Source: Streptomyces gossypii (lineage in GTDB: Bacteria; Actinomycetota; Actinomycetes; Streptomycetales; Streptomycetaceae). From it: a stretch of 64,000 bases of DNA. Under the pieces are notes generated by a model, which worked only from the letters and a program-made list of their open reading frames with translations, was not told where the DNA came from and did no database searches. How positions within the stretch are numbered: the stretch's first letter is position 1; the number at the start of each line of letters is the position of its first letter. The DNA is taken from positions 248,001-312,000 of the forward strand of contig NZ_JAJAGO010000005.1 of assembly GCF_025165795.1 (NCBI RefSeq), given 5' to 3'. Both the position numbers and the translations under genes were made by a program. This document shows positions 34,496 through 43,267 of this stretch, piece by piece.

Positions 34496-35577
34496 CGCCG
34501 GACCGCATGACGCCGGACCAGTCTTCCGCGGCAGACGTGAAGCCGACCGCGCCGAAGGGATACCTGCGCCTCGGCCACCACGTCGTACTCCCCGTCGAGC
34601 GCAGCACCGTCATCGCTTCGCTCTTCGCCGCCGCCACTCTTCTCCTGGCCGCCGCCGCCACCCTGACGCTCGGCCGCCTCGGCATAGCACTGGGCGATCT
34701 GCCCTCCACGGTGCTGGGCGATGCGCAGGGCAAGGACGCCTTCGTCTTCGACCGGCTGCGCGGCCCCCGCCTCGTCACCGGCATCGCGACCGGCGCAGCG
34801 TTCGGCCTCTCCGGTGCCCTCTTCCAGTCGGTGACCCGCAACCCGCTCGCCAGCCCGGACGTGATCGGGCTGAGCGGCGGTGCGGGCGCGGGCGCGGCGG
34901 CCTTCGCGCTGCTGCTGCCCGGTGTGCCGGTGTGGTCCGGCGCGCTGCTCGGCGCGCTCCTCGCGATGTGCCTGGTCTATGTCTCCACGGGCACCGGCTT
35001 CCGCGACCCGGGCCGCCTCGTCGTCGCGGGCATCGGCGTCGCGGCGCTGGCCACCGCGCTCACCCAGTACGTCGTCTACGTCGTCGAGCGTGACAAGGCA
35101 ACCGTGCTGACCGCCTACCTCAACGGCAGCCTGGCCGCCCGCTCCTGGACCGACGCCGGCACCATCTGGCTCGTCCTGCTCGTCGCGGGCCCGCTGGCCG
35201 CACTCGTCTCGCGGCGACTCACCATCGCCGAGATGGGCGACGAGATCTCCGCGGCGCTCGGCAGCGACCCGGGGCGCACCCGAACGGCGGCCGTCCTCCT
35301 GTCCGTCGCCCTGGCCGCGGGCGCGGTGAGTGTGGCGGGGCCCATCGCCTTCATCGCACTGACCGCTCCGCAGATAGCCCGCCGGATCACCCGGGGAGCC
35401 GGGCCCAGACAGCTGCTCTCCGCCCTGCTGGGGGCGCTGCTGCTGGTTCTGGCCGACCTCGCCTCGCAGCAGCTGACCCTCTTCGACGACCTGCCCGCGG
35501 GCATCTACACCATGGCCGTCGGCGGCATCTACCTCGGCTACCTGCTCACGCGTGAATGGAGAAAGGGAACCCTGTGA
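34492..35577 (+). CDS. FecCD-family siderophore permease 2
   Basis: 361 residues, the second FecCD permease, with RGPRLVTGIATGAAFGLSG, QSVTRNPLASPDVIGLSGGA and GPIAFIALTAPQIAR. A 15-bp duplication at the start (ATGACGCCGGACCGC twice) gives two in-frame ATGs at 34492 and 34507. The first overlaps the upstream stop and is preferred. Its end overlaps the ATPase GTG by 4 nt. Confidence 0.94.
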   Translation: MTPDRMTPDQSSAADVKPTAPKGYLRLGHHVVLPVERSTVIASLFAAATLLLAAAATLTLGRLGIALGDLPSTVLGDAQGKDAFVFDRLRGPRLVTGIATGAAFGLSGALFQSVTRNPLASPDVIGLSGGAGAGAAAFALLLPGVPVWSGALLGALLAMCLVYVSTGTGFRDPGRLVVAGIGVAALATALTQYVVYVVERDKATVLTAYLNGSLAARSWTDAGTIWLVLLVAGPLAALVSRRLTIAEMGDEISAALGSDPGRTRTAAVLLSVALAAGAVSVAGPIAFIALTAPQIARRITRGAGPRQLLSALLGALLLVLADLASQQLTLFDDLPAGIYTMAVGGIYLGYLLTREWRKGTL

Positions 35578-36428
35578 CAACCGAAGCGGGTACGCAGACC
35601 CGGAAGACCGAGCCGCCCGCCGCACAGGGGCTCAGCGCCGAGAAGGTCACCCTCTCCTACGGCAGCAGCCCCGTGGTCTCGGACGTCAGCCTCGACCTCC
35701 CGCACGGCGGACTCACCGTCATCGTCGGCCCCAACGGCTGCGGGAAGTCGACCCTGCTCAAGTCCTTCGCGCGCGTCCTCAAGCCCGAGCGCGGACACAT
35801 CACGCTGGACGGCACGGACATCCGCACCCTGCGCGGCAAGGAGTTCGCCCGCCGGGTCGCGCTGCTGCCGCAGAGCCCGCTCGCGCCCGAGGGCATCACC
35901 GTGCGCGGCCTGGTGGGGCGGGGCCGCCATCCGCACCACACCCTGCTGCGCCAGTGGTCGCCCGACGACGACCGCGCCATCACCCTCGCGCTCGACCGCG
36001 CGGGCATGACCGAACTGGCCGAAGCCCAGGCCGGGGCCCTCTCCGGCGGGCAGCGGCAGCGCGCCTGGATCGCGATGGTCCTCGCCCAGGACACCGGTCT
36101 GATCCTGCTGGACGAACCCACCACGTTCCTCGACATCGCCCACCAGTACGACCTGCTGGAGTTGTGCGCCGAGCTGAACCGGGAGGGCCGCACCATCGTC
36201 GCCGTACTGCACGACCTCAACCAGGCGGCACGCTTCGCCTCCCACCTCGTCGTCATGGACGAGGGCCGGATCGTGGCCGAAGGCCCGCCCCATCAGGTGC
36301 TGACGGCCGAGCTGGTGTCGGAGGTGTTCCACCTCGCCTCCGACATCGTCCCGGACCCCCGGACCGGCACTCCCATGGTCATCCCCCACGAGCGCCGCCC
36401 CCACGAGCGCGGCGCTGCGGTGGGCTGA
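35574..36428 (+). CDS. Siderophore ABC transporter ATPase
   Basis: 284-residue FecE-like ATPase. Walker A is GPNGCGKST, the signature LSGGQRQR, Walker B LILLDEPTTFLD, and the switch His lies in AVLHDLNQA. The GTG at 35574 (GTGA overlap with the permease, GAAAGGGA upstream) is chosen over an in-frame ATG at 35556. It completes the uptake operon. A short hairpin CCGAT-CTTC-ATCGG lies at 36465-36478. Confidence 0.94.
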   Translation: MTTEAGTQTRKTEPPAAQGLSAEKVTLSYGSSPVVSDVSLDLPHGGLTVIVGPNGCGKSTLLKSFARVLKPERGHITLDGTDIRTLRGKEFARRVALLPQSPLAPEGITVRGLVGRGRHPHHTLLRQWSPDDDRAITLALDRAGMTELAEAQAGALSGGQRQRAWIAMVLAQDTGLILLDEPTTFLDIAHQYDLLELCAELNREGRTIVAVLHDLNQAARFASHLVVMDEGRIVAEGPPHQVLTAELVSEVFHLASDIVPDPRTGTPMVIPHERRPHERGAAVG

Positions 36429-36572
36429 CCCGGGCGGGGGTTCTGCGGGGAGGCAGCCACTGGGCCGATCTTCATCGGTCGACGAAATCACCGCTCCCGC
36501 ACCCGATTCCTGGTCGGAACGTCGACCGGACAGGATCGCTGACAGTTCGCGCCTGGCCGGCCGGGGCGGCTG

Positions 36573-37061
36573 CTACGCCGCCATGGTCACGGACGTCCGG
36601 TTGAGGCGGAGGCGGAGGTGCGTCCGCTCGTGCTTCGTCGTCCGCTCGGCGTAGACGACGGCGCGCAGGACGGCGAAGCGTCCGACGCCCGCCAGCGCGG
36701 ATGCCGACAGGTAGACGGTCTGCTCGGTCAGCGCCGACGGTGCGGACTGCACCGCGTACAGGCCCAGCAGGGCGCCGGTGGTGAAGGCGTAGCTGACGGC
36801 CACGGTGAGCCCGGACTGGAGGTGGACGCCCCAGCCGCGGCGCTCGCTGCGGAAGGACACCCGGCCGTGCAGCTCGGTGGCGATGACGGTGGAGACGACG
36901 GTGATCAGGGCGTTGGCCAGCATCATCGGCATCCGGTCGCTGAGCAGCAGGAGCGCTCCGCTGGAGGCCAGCCCCACGCCGCCGCCGCAGACGACGAAGC
37001 GGACGAAGGCCGCGATGACCGGGCTGGTCGAGGGCGTCTGCCGGTTCTGTCGCCTGGTCAC
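36573..37061 (-). CDS. GtrA-like membrane protein
   Basis: 162 residues with four predicted membrane helices, the GtrA/DPMS-type family. Such proteins help move lipid-linked sugars across the membrane in cell-wall glycosylation. It starts at GTG 37061 with GGAGGA upstream. The basic C-terminal tail (KHERTHLRLRLNR) is cytoplasmic by the positive-inside rule. No glycosyltransferase is adjacent, so the substrate is unknown. Confidence 0.85.
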   Translation of the reverse strand: MTRRQNRQTPSTSPVIAAFVRFVVCGGGVGLASSGALLLLSDRMPMMLANALITVVSTVIATELHGRVSFRSERRGWGVHLQSGLTVAVSYAFTTGALLGLYAVQSAPSALTEQTVYLSASALAGVGRFAVLRAVVYAERTTKHERTHLRLRLNRTSVTMAA

Positions 37062-37436
37062 GGGGGTCCTCCGAGTCGGGGTGTGGAGCGCTGCTGTGCT
37101 ACTGAGTAAGAACTTACGGATCCGGCGCCGCTCCAGCGATCAGGGTGGTCCCCCTCTCATGGTGGGGTTATCACCCATAGATCTCAGGGTGCTGACCCTC
37201 AGGGCTTCTTGGGGAGGCTGCTGCCACGCTCTTCAACGGTCTACTGGACTGACTCCTCTCGCCACCGATTTTCATCGGCACGCCGGGCCGGACAAGAACC
37301 AGGATCTCTGCGCTGGCGGGCTGTTGGCCGGTTAGTGACGCGGCGTCATATGGATTCTGCTAAGTCTTTCCGCAGGGATGCGCGGTACGTCGGCCGAGAG
37401 AAGCAGCGCCGTTGTGCCGCAGGGGAGGGGAGACAC
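37062..37436. other. Divergent intergenic region with two palindromes
   Basis: About 375 bp between the GtrA and helicase genes. It contains GTAAGAACTTAC (37106-37117, near the GtrA start) and the perfect 13-bp palindrome TGACGCGGCGTCA (37336-37348, ahead of the helicase). A hairpin AGGGT-GCTG-ACCCT lies near 37187. The helicase frame is open through part of this region, but no coding signal supports it. Confidence 0.5.
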
Positions 37437-40400
37437 GTGAGCGGCACTTCACGGGAAGCGGTCATCGCCAACGAGCAGAAGGCGGTCGACCGCGCGTACG
37501 ACTGCTATGAGGCACGCCTCGCCGAGATGGGCGGGCAGACCGCCGCGTCGGCGTCGGCGAGTGGCAAGGACGGCATCGCCGTCCGAGTCGAGGCCGAGGC
37601 CCGCGCGCAGGAGTACGGGGGCCTGGGCGGGGAGTCCCTGGTGGTCATGCGGGTCGACACCCAGGAGGGCGGGCAGGCGGAGCCGGAGACCTGGTACGTC
37701 GGGCGGCGGAGCGTCTTCGACGTCGAGACCCGCGACCAGGTGGTCGTCTCCTGGACCAACCCGCTGGCTGTCCAGTGGCGCAACGCGCTGCCCCAGGCGC
37801 CCGGAGAGGTCTCCCTCCGGCGGCAGTTGCGGTGCGTGGAGCGCACGGTCGAGGACTATCTGGACGAGATCGCGCCCCTTCTCAGCCCCGGTGATCAGCC
37901 GGGCGCCGGTGACGACGCCGTACCGGAGCCCGCCACCGGTGAGGCGAGCGCCGTCGAAGCGGAAGGCTCTGCCGAGGCGGAACGCCCTGACGACGGGGAG
38001 GAGGCCGCTGCGGGGCGCGTCCCCGGGCCGCGCGGGGTTGCGCGCAAGCCGCGGAAGAAGCCGCAGCCGGTGGACGAGTTCCTGCTGCGCGAGCTGAGGC
38101 GGGCCCGCAGCGGCCGGATGCGGGACATCGTCGAGACGATCAGACGCGACCAGATGGCGCTGGTCACCGGCTCACCGGCCGGACTGCTCGTGATCCAGGG
38201 CGGGCCGGGCACCGGCAAGTCCGCTGTCGGTCTGCACCGGGTGACCTGGCTCGTCGACAACGACCACTTCCCTGCCCAGGACATCCTGGTGGTCGGCCCG
38301 CATCAGAGCTTCCTGGAGTACGTCGGGCGGGTCCTGCCCACTCTCGGCACCCGCAACGTCAACGCGGTCCAGCTCTCCCGGCTCTGGGCAGGTGACATCC
38401 GTGGCACCGACTCCCCCCGGGCCAGGCTGGTGAAGTCAAACGAGCGGATGGCCGAGGTGCTGAGGCGGCGAGTGGAGGGTGAGTGCAGGCCGGAGGCCGT
38501 GGACTCCCTCACCACCGCCCCCTCGGACGAGCGGGACGAGCCCGCTTTCACCGTCGCCGTCGGCAGCACCTCGCTGCGGCTGCCGCGCTCGGAGGTACTC
38601 GAACTCCTCCGGGAGGCCCGCGAGGGCACCGGCGCGTACCGGCTGCGCAGAGACCGCTTCCGCAACCTGCTGGTCGACCGGCTGCTGGCCGCACTCGCTC
38701 AGCTCGCCCCGCGCCGCAGCCGTGACACCAAGGTGCGCCGCGACCTGGAACGCCATCGGCAGGTCACCTCGCTCATCGAGCGGACCTGGCCGTCGCTGAG
38801 CCCCGAGGAAGCGCTCCGGAGCCTGCTCAACTCCCCGGACAGGCTGCGGGAATGCGCGGACGGAGTCTTCGACGACGGCGATCAGGCCGTGCTGCGGAGG
38901 CCGAGGGCGGAGCGGGCGGCCGAGGAGGCCTGGACACTCGACGATCTCGTATGTCTGGAGGAACTGCGCTTCCTCCTCGCGGGCGAGACCCCGCAGCGAT
39001 ACCGGCACATCGTCGTGGACGAGGCGCAGGACCTGACCCCGATGCAGGCGAAGTCCCTGCGCAGGCGCTGCCCGTCCGGCTCGATGACCGTGCTCGGCGA
39101 CCTGGCACAGGCCACCGGCGCCCACGGGTACACCGACTGGGACCGGCTGGGCCAACTGCTGGGCGACCAGGGCGACTGGCAGGTGGCCGAGTTGAACACC
39201 AGCTACCGGGTGCCCGCCGAGATCATGGACTTCGTCGCCCCGCTGGCCCGTACGATCGCGCCCTCACTGCCCTACCCGGTGGCCGTCCGCCGCGCCGGTG
39301 ACGAATCCGTACGCCTGGTCCGGACGACGCCCTGGGAGCTGCTGGACGAGGCCGTTTCCCGCACGGCGCGCCTCATCGGCACCGACGAGGCGGGCCGGTC
39401 GCTGCGGTCCATCGCCGTCATCGTGCCGGACGACTCCGACTGGCTCGGCGAGGTCCGCCGCCGTGTGGACCAGGCCGAGAGCATGACACCGCAGGGACGG
39501 CAGACGGTGTCCGTGCTGGCGGCGGCCCAGGCCAAGGGCATGGAATTCGACCACGTGCTCGTCCTGGACCCGACGGCGATCGCCGAGCGCGGTCCCGCCG
39601 GTCTGCGTCAGCTCTATGTCGCCCTGACGCGCAGCACCCAGTCGTTGACCGTCCTGCACCCCTCGCCCCTGCCGGATGCCCTGTCCGGGCAGGGCGGGGG
39701 ACCAGACGGCGGGCGCGAGGGCGGCCATGTGCCGGGCGAACTCGCGGTCGGCTCCGACATCCGGGTCCGGGTGCTCGGCGCGGGCAAGGGTGCCCACTGG
39801 AGGGTCCAGGCTCTCGAACCGGCGACGGAGCGCACGCTGCTCCTCGTCGTCCGCCACGGTTCGACGCCCCCGAGGATCGGGGCCGAGCTGGAGTGCTGGG
39901 TGTCGCACCACGAGGGGCGGGTGAGTCTGCTCTCGGCCAGCGACTTCGGACGCAAGCCCGTCTCCACCGGCATGGCGGCGCGCTACGGGGCGGCGCTGGA
40001 GATCCTGGGGGAGATCGCGCACGGCACCGAGGGCGTCCCGGGCGACGCTGCGGCCCGGCTCTCGGAGCTGAAGGGAATGGCGCACCGGTGCCTGCGCCGG
40101 GACCGGGCCGACTGGCTGGGCGTCTGGCAGCTGCTCGGGGCACCCGAAGCGGAACGGCTGCGGGCGCTGCGGGACTTGGCGCAGAGCACGCGCGACGCGA
40201 TCGCCTCGAAGGACGCCACGCTCGGCGCCCGGCTCGCCACCGAGCTGGCCCGCAGCGGCTGGGCGGAGGAACTCTCCCGCGCCCGGGCGCGCCTTCGCAC
40301 GGACCCCGCCCCTGCTCCCACCCCGCCCCAGCGGCTCCCTCCCGCCGAGGCTGAACCCCCAACCCCGACCCCAACCGCAACCGCAACCGAACCCGAAGCG

Positions 40401-40877
40401 AGAGACGCCAGCCCCGTGGAAGCCGACACGCAGACGCAGCACCACCGGACCGCTCCCCCCGAGGCTCTCCTCGCGGAGCTGACGGCCTCGGCGGAGGCTG
40501 ATCGCGACTGCAACACGCACGAGGCGGTGCGCCGCCAGCTCCAGTCGGCACTGCACTTCGCGGGGCATCGCCCCACCGACTCGCCCGTCGTCGACGTCAG
40601 CCGCGAGGACGGGGACGGCGGTCTCTTCCTCTACGAAGTCCTCAGCCGCGGACGGGTGACGTATCCCGACATCCGTGCCGGAGCCGCCCGGCTGCTGGAG
40701 ATCAACCACCTCGCGCCGCGCACCGCCGCCCGCCTGTACCTGGTGCTCTGCGGACCGCCCGCCCAGGACTGGGCGGCGGAGACGGTGCGGGAGGTCTTCG
40801 GCGTGTCGCTCCTGTGGTGGACGGGGCGGGAATGGGCCGGGCAGGACGAGGAGACCGCGCTGGGCCAGGGCGGCTGA
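37437..40877 (+). CDS. HelD-like UvrD-family helicase with extra C-terminal domain
   Basis: 1,146 residues. The N-terminal helical region (EQKAVDRAYDCYEARLAEM) and inserted module before Walker A are typical of HelD, the factor that releases stalled RNA polymerase. Motifs: QGGPGTGKSAVGLHR (about 250-265), VVDEAQDLTPMQ (about 525), NTSYRVPAE, and motif VI LYVALTRSTQSL. After the helicase core (ending near 760) comes an extension of nearly 400 residues: a beta-rich part, a Pro/Thr repeat linker, and a terminal ~120-residue domain (DVSREDGDGGLFLYEVLSRG ... ARLLEIN) that looks like a degenerate PD-(D/E)xK fold. GTG at 37437 follows GGGGAGGGGAGA; an ATG at 37350 is a weaker choice. Confidence 0.82.
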   Translation: MSGTSREAVIANEQKAVDRAYDCYEARLAEMGGQTAASASASGKDGIAVRVEAEARAQEYGGLGGESLVVMRVDTQEGGQAEPETWYVGRRSVFDVETRDQVVVSWTNPLAVQWRNALPQAPGEVSLRRQLRCVERTVEDYLDEIAPLLSPGDQPGAGDDAVPEPATGEASAVEAEGSAEAERPDDGEEAAAGRVPGPRGVARKPRKKPQPVDEFLLRELRRARSGRMRDIVETIRRDQMALVTGSPAGLLVIQGGPGTGKSAVGLHRVTWLVDNDHFPAQDILVVGPHQSFLEYVGRVLPTLGTRNVNAVQLSRLWAGDIRGTDSPRARLVKSNERMAEVLRRRVEGECRPEAVDSLTTAPSDERDEPAFTVAVGSTSLRLPRSEVLELLREAREGTGAYRLRRDRFRNLLVDRLLAALAQLAPRRSRDTKVRRDLERHRQVTSLIERTWPSLSPEEALRSLLNSPDRLRECADGVFDDGDQAVLRRPRAERAAEEAWTLDDLVCLEELRFLLAGETPQRYRHIVVDEAQDLTPMQAKSLRRRCPSGSMTVLGDLAQATGAHGYTDWDRLGQLLGDQGDWQVAELNTSYRVPAEIMDFVAPLARTIAPSLPYPVAVRRAGDESVRLVRTTPWELLDEAVSRTARLIGTDEAGRSLRSIAVIVPDDSDWLGEVRRRVDQAESMTPQGRQTVSVLAAAQAKGMEFDHVLVLDPTAIAERGPAGLRQLYVALTRSTQSLTVLHPSPLPDALSGQGGGPDGGREGGHVPGELAVGSDIRVRVLGAGKGAHWRVQALEPATERTLLLVVRHGSTPPRIGAELECWVSHHEGRVSLLSASDFGRKPVSTGMAARYGAALEILGEIAHGTEGVPGDAAARLSELKGMAHRCLRRDRADWLGVWQLLGAPEAERLRALRDLAQSTRDAIASKDATLGARLATELARSGWAEELSRARARLRTDPAPAPTPPQRLPPAEAEPPTPTPTATATEPEARDASPVEADTQTQHHRTAPPEALLAELTASAEADRDCNTHEAVRRQLQSALHFAGHRPTDSPVVDVSREDGDGGLFLYEVLSRGRVTYPDIRAGAARLLEINHLAPRTAARLYLVLCGPPAQDWAAETVREVFGVSLLWWTGREWAGQDEETALGQGG

Positions 40878-41026
40878 CGCCTCGGGGACCGTGGCGGATG
40901 ACGGCCGTATGGTGGCCGCGATCCGCCACGCTCCCCGGCACCCACGCCGCGCGGGTCCCCCGATCGGGGGAAGCCGCAAGTGCGGGAACGGTTCGGCACC
41001 GGGCCGGGTGCGTACGGTCCCTGACC

Positions 41027-42193
41027 ATGGACCCGACCCCCGCCGTGTTCCCGTCCGCCGTCGTCACCGAACTGCGGCTCTCCGCCTTCCGTTCGCACCG
41101 TGGCCGGACCGTGAAGCTCGCCCCGCTCACCCTGTTCACCGGGGCGAGCGGCAGCGGCAAGTCGAGCCTGCTGGAAGGCTACGAGGCGCTGGCCCGGCTC
41201 GGTGACGGCGCGGAGCTCGGGCAGGTTTTCGGCGAGGTGCGGGGCGGCCCGTCCGCGTACGTGCCGCAGGGGGCGCGGGCCGACCCGCAGGGCAGGCGCG
41301 GATTCCGGCTGGGCTGCACCGTGGACGGGCGGGTCGGGCCGGTGCGGATCGACCTGGCCGTCCAGGCCGAGCCCGAACTGCGCATCGCCGGGGAGCGGTT
41401 GACCGCCTCTGACGGGCGGACCCTGCTCTCCACGGCGCTGCGTGACCCGGGCAGACGGTCGGTGCAGGCCGAGTGGCACACCGCCGGAGCTACCGGGGTG
41501 ACCCGCGCGCCGCTTCCCGACGACCGGCTCGCCACCGCCCTGCTGCCGCTGCGCGTCGCGGGCACCACCGCGGGCCAGCGCCGGGTACTGGCCGCCGCCG
41601 AGCAGGTGGTGTACGCGCTGCGCGCCGCCTTCCCCTGCGACCCGCGGCCGGAGCGGATGCGCAACGCGGTGGCTCTCACCGACGCGCTGCTGCGCGGCGG
41701 CTGCGACAACTTCGCCGCCGTGCTGCGCCGTACGCACGCCGAGAGCGGCAGTCGGCACGCGGCACTCGTCGACGCCGTACGGGCGGGCTGCGCCGGGCCG
41801 GTCGGCGGACTGGTGGCGCGGGACGACCGGCAGAGAGCGGCCCTGGTGCGGGTGTTCGTGGAGCGCGGTGAGACGCGCTACACCCCCGCCGAATGGCTGG
41901 GGGACGGTGAACTGCGTTACATGGCGCTGGCGTTGGTGCTGCTGGCCGGGCCGGACGCGCTGACGGCGGAGGGCGTCGCCGAGGAGCCGTACGGGCGGCA
42001 GGCGCTGACCGTGCTCGCCGACGGCCTGGACTGCGGGCTGGACCAGCGGCAGACGCGGGAGCTGCTCGCCCTCGCGGGGCGGATGTGTGCACGCGGACAC
42101 GTCCGGCTGATCGGCACCTTGCAGGGCGTCGGCACCCTGCGGGGCACGGCGGAGGTGCCCGAGGCCGCCCTGGTAGACCTGGGGAGTGACTGA
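41027..42193 (+). CDS. AAA/OLD-like ATPase
   Basis: 388 residues with an SMC/RecF-like N-terminus (LRLSAFRSHRGRTVKLAPL), Walker A FTGASGSGKSSLLEG (about 38-52), a degenerate signature (LGDGELRYMALALVLLAGP) and Walker B-like LTVLADGLD. This is the AAA_21/OLD-like single-chain ATPase family. No nuclease or TOPRIM domain is fused. The ATG at 41027 starts the domain; an upstream in-frame extension to 40814 mirrors the helicase gene end. It overlaps the MazG-like gene by 8 nt, so the two are co-translated and possibly act together in nucleotide or DNA-damage control. Confidence 0.75.
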   Translation: MDPTPAVFPSAVVTELRLSAFRSHRGRTVKLAPLTLFTGASGSGKSSLLEGYEALARLGDGAELGQVFGEVRGGPSAYVPQGARADPQGRRGFRLGCTVDGRVGPVRIDLAVQAEPELRIAGERLTASDGRTLLSTALRDPGRRSVQAEWHTAGATGVTRAPLPDDRLATALLPLRVAGTTAGQRRVLAAAEQVVYALRAAFPCDPRPERMRNAVALTDALLRGGCDNFAAVLRRTHAESGSRHAALVDAVRAGCAGPVGGLVARDDRQRAALVRVFVERGETRYTPAEWLGDGELRYMALALVLLAGPDALTAEGVAEEPYGRQALTVLADGLDCGLDQRQTRELLALAGRMCARGHVRLIGTLQGVGTLRGTAEVPEAALVDLGSD

Positions 42194-42623
42194 ACCGACT
42201 GACGCAGCTGAACCGACCGACGCAACTGAACCGACCGACGCAACTGAACCGACTGAAGCGACTGAGCCTGCTGAGCCTGCTGAGCCCACGGTGGCGCAGT
42301 TGCAGCGGCGGCTGGCCGAGTTCGCGGTAGCCCGCGACTGGGGCAAATACCACACGCCCAAGAACCTGGCCGCCGCGCTGAGCGTCGAGGCCGGGGAACT
42401 GGTGGAAATCTTTCAGTGGCTGACACCGGACGAATCGGTCCGTGTGATGGCCGGCGAGGAGTCGGCCGGGAGGGTGGAGGACGAGGTCGCGGACGTTCTC
42501 GCCTATCTGCTGCAGTTCTGCGAGGTGTTGGGCGTCGACCCCCTCGCCGCACTGGCCGCGAAGATCGACAGGAACGAGAAGCGTTTCCCGGCAGTCGAAA
42601 ACGGTCACTCTATGGAGTGGTAG
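42186..42623 (+). CDS. MazG-like nucleotide pyrophosphohydrolase
   Basis: 145 residues. The first ~35 are TEPTDA-type repeats, followed by a single MazG/RS21-C6-like domain with the metal-binding pairs EAGELVE (ExxE) and EDEVADVLAYLL (ExxD). Members hydrolyse non-canonical or modified NTPs to NMP and pyrophosphate. GTG start lies inside the ATPase stop. The repeat N-terminus is unusual for this small enzyme class. Confidence 0.85.
   Translation: MTEPTDAAEPTDATEPTDATEPTEATEPAEPAEPTVAQLQRRLAEFAVARDWGKYHTPKNLAAALSVEAGELVEIFQWLTPDESVRVMAGEESAGRVEDEVADVLAYLLQFCEVLGVDPLAALAAKIDRNEKRFPAVENGHSMEW
42189..42290. repeat. 18-bp tandem repeat encoding TEPTDA units
   Basis: About five degenerating copies of an 18-bp unit (ACTGAACCGACCGACGCA) at the 5' end of the MazG-like gene, in frame, the last copies shortening to GAGCCTGCT triplet blocks. 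Confidence 0.8.
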
Positions 42624-42726
42624 AGTTATTCAGAGGTGTCGGATTATCCACAGATTTCCCAAACTCCCTGGCGGACACGGCCGTTGGTAGTCACGCTGGG
42701 TAGCGACCAGTGGAGGGGGACGAGAG

Positions 42727-43191
42727 ATGGAAGCTGTAAGACTCATCGAAGTTTCGAGACAGGCCCTGGCGCAGAGCAAGGCGTTGACCGACGTCGTCGC
42801 CGAGGCATGGCAGACACAGGCGCTGGTGGCGGAGGTCGGCTCCCGGTTAGCTGCATGCGGGCCCCCGGTGGTCCGGGCGGAGGCGATCGGGTTGAGCGAG
42901 GCGGGCAAGCGGGGCTGCGGTTCTCTGCGTCACCCCGCCCGCAGCGAGGAGGACATACGGGCGCGGCGGCTCTCGGGCGTCTCCGATCCGCGGCAGGTGC
43001 TGGTCGATCTCGCCGGGCTGCTCGGGGAGTCCGGCGTGGCGCTGGTCGGTGTGGCGGTGGCGGCGGACGAGGGGCTGTACTGGCAGTGCCTCGACGCGAT
43101 AGACGCGGCGGACGAATCCGGGGACCGGGTAGCCGGGATACTCCGGAGCCTCGCCCTCCCGGAGCGCGGCGGCGCACGCGTCGTCACCTGA
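42727..43191 (+). CDS. DUF6099-like small protein
   Basis: 154 residues starting MEAVRLIEVSRQALAQSKAL, followed by AEAWQTQALVAEVGSRLA and a mid-region LSEAGKRGCGSLR, a pattern I associate with the Streptomyces DUF6099 family. No enzymatic motif, signal or membrane helix. GGAGGGGGACGAGAG precedes the ATG. Single gene of unknown role. Confidence 0.7.
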   Translation: MEAVRLIEVSRQALAQSKALTDVVAEAWQTQALVAEVGSRLAACGPPVVRAEAIGLSEAGKRGCGSLRHPARSEEDIRARRLSGVSDPRQVLVDLAGLLGESGVALVGVAVAADEGLYWQCLDAIDAADESGDRVAGILRSLALPERGGARVVT

Positions 43192-43267
43192 CGGCCGCCC
43201 GCAGAACCAGGGCTCGCACCCAGCCCCGGGCACGGTGATCCGTCGGAGGCGCAGGCAGGATGGAGAC

